NCBI GenBank assembly: GCA_023227695.1
Contig: JALNVE010000131.1
Span: 1-8,565 of the forward strand
Source of the DNA: Paludibacteraceae bacterium
GTDB taxonomy: Bacteria > Bacteroidota > Bacteroidia > Bacteroidales > Paludibacteraceae
DNA length: 8,565 nt
Direction: 5' to 3'
Both the position numbers and the translations under genes were made by a program. Below, piece after piece: positions 7,126-8,565 of this stretch. The notes under the pieces were generated by a model, which made no database searches, was not told where the DNA came from, and saw only the letters and a list, made by a program, of their open reading frames with translations. Position 1 is the first letter of the stretch; each line of letters opens with the position of its first letter.

Positions 7126-7707
7126 ATGAAACTTGAGTTGAAACCATTAAAGTATGCAAAAGAGGCTCTTGAACCAGAGATCTCAAAACAAACATTAGAG
7201 TTCCATCACGATAAACATTTACAAGCCTACGTAAATAATTTCAACCAATTCATTGAAGGTTCAGGTTTGGAGAACAACTCACTGGAAGAGGTCATCAAAT
7301 CAGCAAGTGGTCCTCTATTTAACAATGCAGCACAAGTTTGGAATCACGAATTCTATTTCGATTCACTTACAGACAAAAAAGGTCAAAATCCATTGAAAAA
7401 GACAGAGGCTTTGATCAATGCAAAATGGGGCTCTGTAGATAAGTTCAAAGAGGAGTTTGAGAAGGCTGCCAACTCTTTGTTCGGTTCTGGATGGGCTTGG
7501 TTGGTGGTAATCAACTCAAACAACGAATTGGAGATCAAGAGCGAAAGCAATGCAGGAAACCCTCTAAAGAACGGATTGAAACCCATCCTTACTTTTGATG
7601 TTTGGGAGCATGCTTACTATTTGGACTATCAAAACAAAAGAGCTGAATATTCCAAAAAAATATGGAATATCATCGACTGGGAGAAGGTCGAAGAGAGATT
7701 AAAATAA
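7126..7707 (+). CDS. sodB: superoxide dismutase, Fe/Mn family
   Basis: This enzyme converts superoxide to hydrogen peroxide and oxygen in the cytoplasm. The 193-residue product has the length of Bacteroides SOD. The metal ligands are all present: His27 (in EFHHDKH), His74 (in VWNHEFYF), Asp158 and His162 (in FDVWEHAYYLDYQNKR at 157-172). The N-terminal helical hairpin domain covers about 1-85 and the alpha/beta domain about 95-193. Gln70 in NNAAQVWNH and SNAGNPL at 141-147 are the iron-type features. Bacteroides relatives can work with Fe or Mn, so metal use in the cell is not settled by sequence. I chose the ATG at 7126 because MKLELKPLKYAKEALEP is the normal family start. An upstream in-frame TTG at 7027 would add 33 residues with no match. 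It follows a strong terminator and so has its own promoter. A hairpin and the short TonB-C protein gene lie immediately downstream. Confidence 0.97.
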   Translation: MKLELKPLKYAKEALEPEISKQTLEFHHDKHLQAYVNNFNQFIEGSGLENNSLEEVIKSASGPLFNNAAQVWNHEFYFDSLTDKKGQNPLKKTEALINAKWGSVDKFKEEFEKAANSLFGSGWAWLVVINSNNELEIKSESNAGNPLKNGLKPILTFDVWEHAYYLDYQNKRAEYSKKIWNIIDWEKVEERLK

Positions 7708-7723
7708 GTCATCTAGAATATTC

Positions 7724-7766
7724 AAAAAAGAGTGGAACTTTATCCAATAAGGTTCCCTTCTTCTTT
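7724..7766 (+). terminator. hairpin after superoxide dismutase gene, probable terminator
   Basis: A 10-bp stem (7734-7743 with 7747-7756, one G-T pair) closes a 3-nt loop CCA. It is flanked by an A-rich left arm (7724-7729) and a pyrimidine-rich right arm CTTCTTCTTT that pairs with it imperfectly. The T tract is interrupted by C, so termination may be partial, letting some transcript continue into the next gene. Confidence 0.65.
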
Positions 7767-7773
7767 ATCTTTG
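7766..7773 (+). promoter_or_regulatory. candidate -7 promoter element of the short TonB-C gene
   Basis: TATCTTTG fits TAnnTTTG exactly and ends 20 nt before the ATG at 7794, almost the same spacing as the boxes before nadK and the sigma factor gene. It abuts the right arm of the hairpin. No TTTG is found 19-21 bp upstream. Confidence 0.45.
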
Positions 7774-7793
7774 GCAGAACAAAACTCATACTT

Positions 7794-8333
7794 ATGGAAA
7801 CAAACAATTCAAACAAGAAATCGAAAGCAACAATCCTCTATCCTATTATATTAGTATTAGTTCTGTTATTTAATATCTTTTCTTGCTATTCAAAATCATT
7901 AACAGAGGCTGATTTAAAGGATGCTAAATTAGAAAATCACGACACTATAAAAGTCTCAGATGATATCATTGGAACAAATCATGATAGTATTTTTAGCGTT
8001 GTTGACAATCCGCCTAAATACCCGGGAGGAATCAACGGTCTAATAAACTATTTGAAAGAAAACCTAAAGTATCCGCAAATTGCAGTTGAAAACAAGGTGT
8101 CAGGTAAAGTTTTAGTAGGTTTTGTTGTAGACAAACAAGGCAACATCACTAAAACAGAGATTCTAAATAACATTGGTTCCAAATGCGATTCAAAAAAATG
8201 CAGAAAAGCTTCTAAAGAATTAGAAAAAGAAGCGTTAAGAGTGGTAAAAGGAATGCCCAAATGGACACCAGGATTTAAAGACGGAAAACCGGTAAATGTA
8301 CAATACACACTTCCCGTCTCCTTCAAATATTGA
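7794..8333 (+). CDS. short membrane-anchored protein with a TonB C-terminal domain
   Basis: The C-terminal half (about 72-179) is a TonB_C domain closely resembling that of the TonB at 6136-6822. Shared blocks are PPKYPGGINGLINYLKENLK (73-92), KYPQIAVEN (92-100), FVVDKQGNI (110-118), RVVKGMPKWTPG (149-160) and VQYTLPVSFKY at the end. The N-terminus is a lysine-containing tail and one hydrophobic helix (about 14-30) ending IFSC. Cys31 could be a lipidation site, but Phe at -2 is atypical, so a plain membrane anchor is equally possible. The protein is only 179 residues long and lacks the proline-rich linker, leaving about 40 residues between anchor and domain. Beside the domain's loop it has an insertion with Cys131 and Cys136 that TonB lacks. 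Standard energy transduction to the outer membrane therefore seems doubtful; the function is unknown. I preferred ATG 7794 to an in-frame start at 7662, which would overlap sod and read through the hairpin. Confidence 0.88.
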   Translation: METNNSNKKSKATILYPIILVLVLLFNIFSCYSKSLTEADLKDAKLENHDTIKVSDDIIGTNHDSIFSVVDNPPKYPGGINGLINYLKENLKYPQIAVENKVSGKVLVGFVVDKQGNITKTEILNNIGSKCDSKKCRKASKELEKEALRVVKGMPKWTPGFKDGKPVNVQYTLPVSFKY

Positions 8334-8367
8334 ACCAGCAAAATTAATTTTACATAATTATATATGG

Positions 8368-8397
8368 AACGCCTCATCGAAACATGAGGCGTTTTTT
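8368..8397 (+). terminator. intrinsic terminator after the short TonB-C gene
   Basis: A perfect 10-bp stem, AACGCCTCAT at 8368-8377 with ATGAGGCGTT at 8384-8393, has a 6-nt loop and a T run reaching 8397. It begins 35 bases after the stop codon. Confidence 0.92.
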
Positions 8398-8442
8398 CGT
8401 CATACACAATCAGCTAACAAATACTAACAAAAATAAAAATAG

Positions 8443-8456
8443 TGACCTATAGGTCA
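8443..8456. repeat. 14-bp perfect palindrome
   Basis: TGACCTATAGGTCA is identical on both strands and sits in an A-rich stretch after the last terminator. A palindrome of this size could be a binding site for a dimeric regulator of a gene beyond the window, or the edge of a repeated element. Its right half overlaps the direct repeat that begins at 8447. Confidence 0.6.
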
Positions 8457-8565
8457 TTTTGCAGGATGAGACATGCCCACATCTCCTATAAACAAAGGGG
8501 TTTTGAGCATTTGAAAGTTTTGAGATGAAAAATCGAGCTTTTAAACGTTACTATGGGTCATTTTG
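8447..8565. repeat. direct repeat pair with 104-bp period, cut by the window edge
   Basis: CTATAGGTCATTTTG at 8447-8461 recurs as CTATGGGTCATTTTG at 8551-8565 (14 of 15 bases identical), a period of 104 bp. The second copy stops exactly at the edge, so its true length is unknown. Between the copies, TTTTGAG occurs twice (8501-8507 and 8518-8524). A 20-codon + strand ORF (8466-8528, beginning MRHAHISYKQ) and an open - strand reading (MLKTPLFIGDVGMSHPAK) also lie here, neither recognised. This may be the first unit of a tandem or dispersed intergenic repeat. Confidence 0.45.

Noticed and set aside
7662..7793. Longer start for the short TonB-C protein, overlapping sod
   Set aside because: It would overlap the sod coding end by 46 bp and translate the hairpin and the -7 box; ATG 7794 gives a normal tail plus membrane helix.
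8048..8407. 119-codon - strand ORF
   Set aside because: It lies opposite the well-supported TonB-C domain and starts beyond the terminator; its sequence has no recognisable features.
8398..8565. CRISPR array at the right edge
   Set aside because: Only two repeat copies with a 104-bp period, no regular 30-40 bp spacers, and no cas genes in the window.

Overview
The window looks like chromosome from a member of the Bacteroidota, most likely order Bacteroidales. The evidence is the close match of Fmt, the ECF sigma factor, TonB, superoxide dismutase and dipeptidyl peptidase III to Bacteroidales versions. AT-rich spacers carry the Bacteroidota -7 promoter motif TAnnTTTG, and strong Shine-Dalgarno sites are generally absent before start codons. 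All eight supported genes lie on the + strand. No mobile element, tRNA, rRNA or CRISPR array was found.

Layout. (1) 1-170: upstream spacer with a possible gene end and a candidate promoter for nadK. (2) 171-2060: nadK (NAD kinase) and fmt (Met-tRNA formyltransferase), 36 bp apart, probably one transcript, closed by a clear intrinsic terminator at 2085-2116. (3) 2117-2999: an AT-rich leader, an ECF-type sigma factor gene and its terminator. (4) 3128-6013: an exported protein of unknown function and an exported M49 metallopeptidase of the dipeptidyl peptidase III family, 15 bp apart and probably co-transcribed. (5) 6136-6882: a full-length TonB with a nine-proline linker and a long bidirectional terminator. 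(6) 7126-8397: an Fe/Mn superoxide dismutase, a hairpin spacer, then a short TonB-C-domain protein with no proline linker and two added cysteines, then a terminator. (7) 8398-8565: a non-coding end holding a 14-bp perfect palindrome and a 15-bp near-identical direct repeat pair, one copy of which touches the window edge.

Working together: nadK and fmt are housekeeping (NADP supply, translation initiation). The middle and right parts concern the cell envelope and stress: an exported peptidase with a companion protein, TonB energy transduction to outer-membrane transporters, and superoxide defence. The sigma factor has no anti-sigma gene beside it.

I see no complete, clearly novel system. The parts most worth a second look are the short cysteine-containing TonB-C protein beside the superoxide dismutase, the unusual leader of the sigma factor gene, the uncharacterised partner of the peptidase, and the repeat at the right edge.
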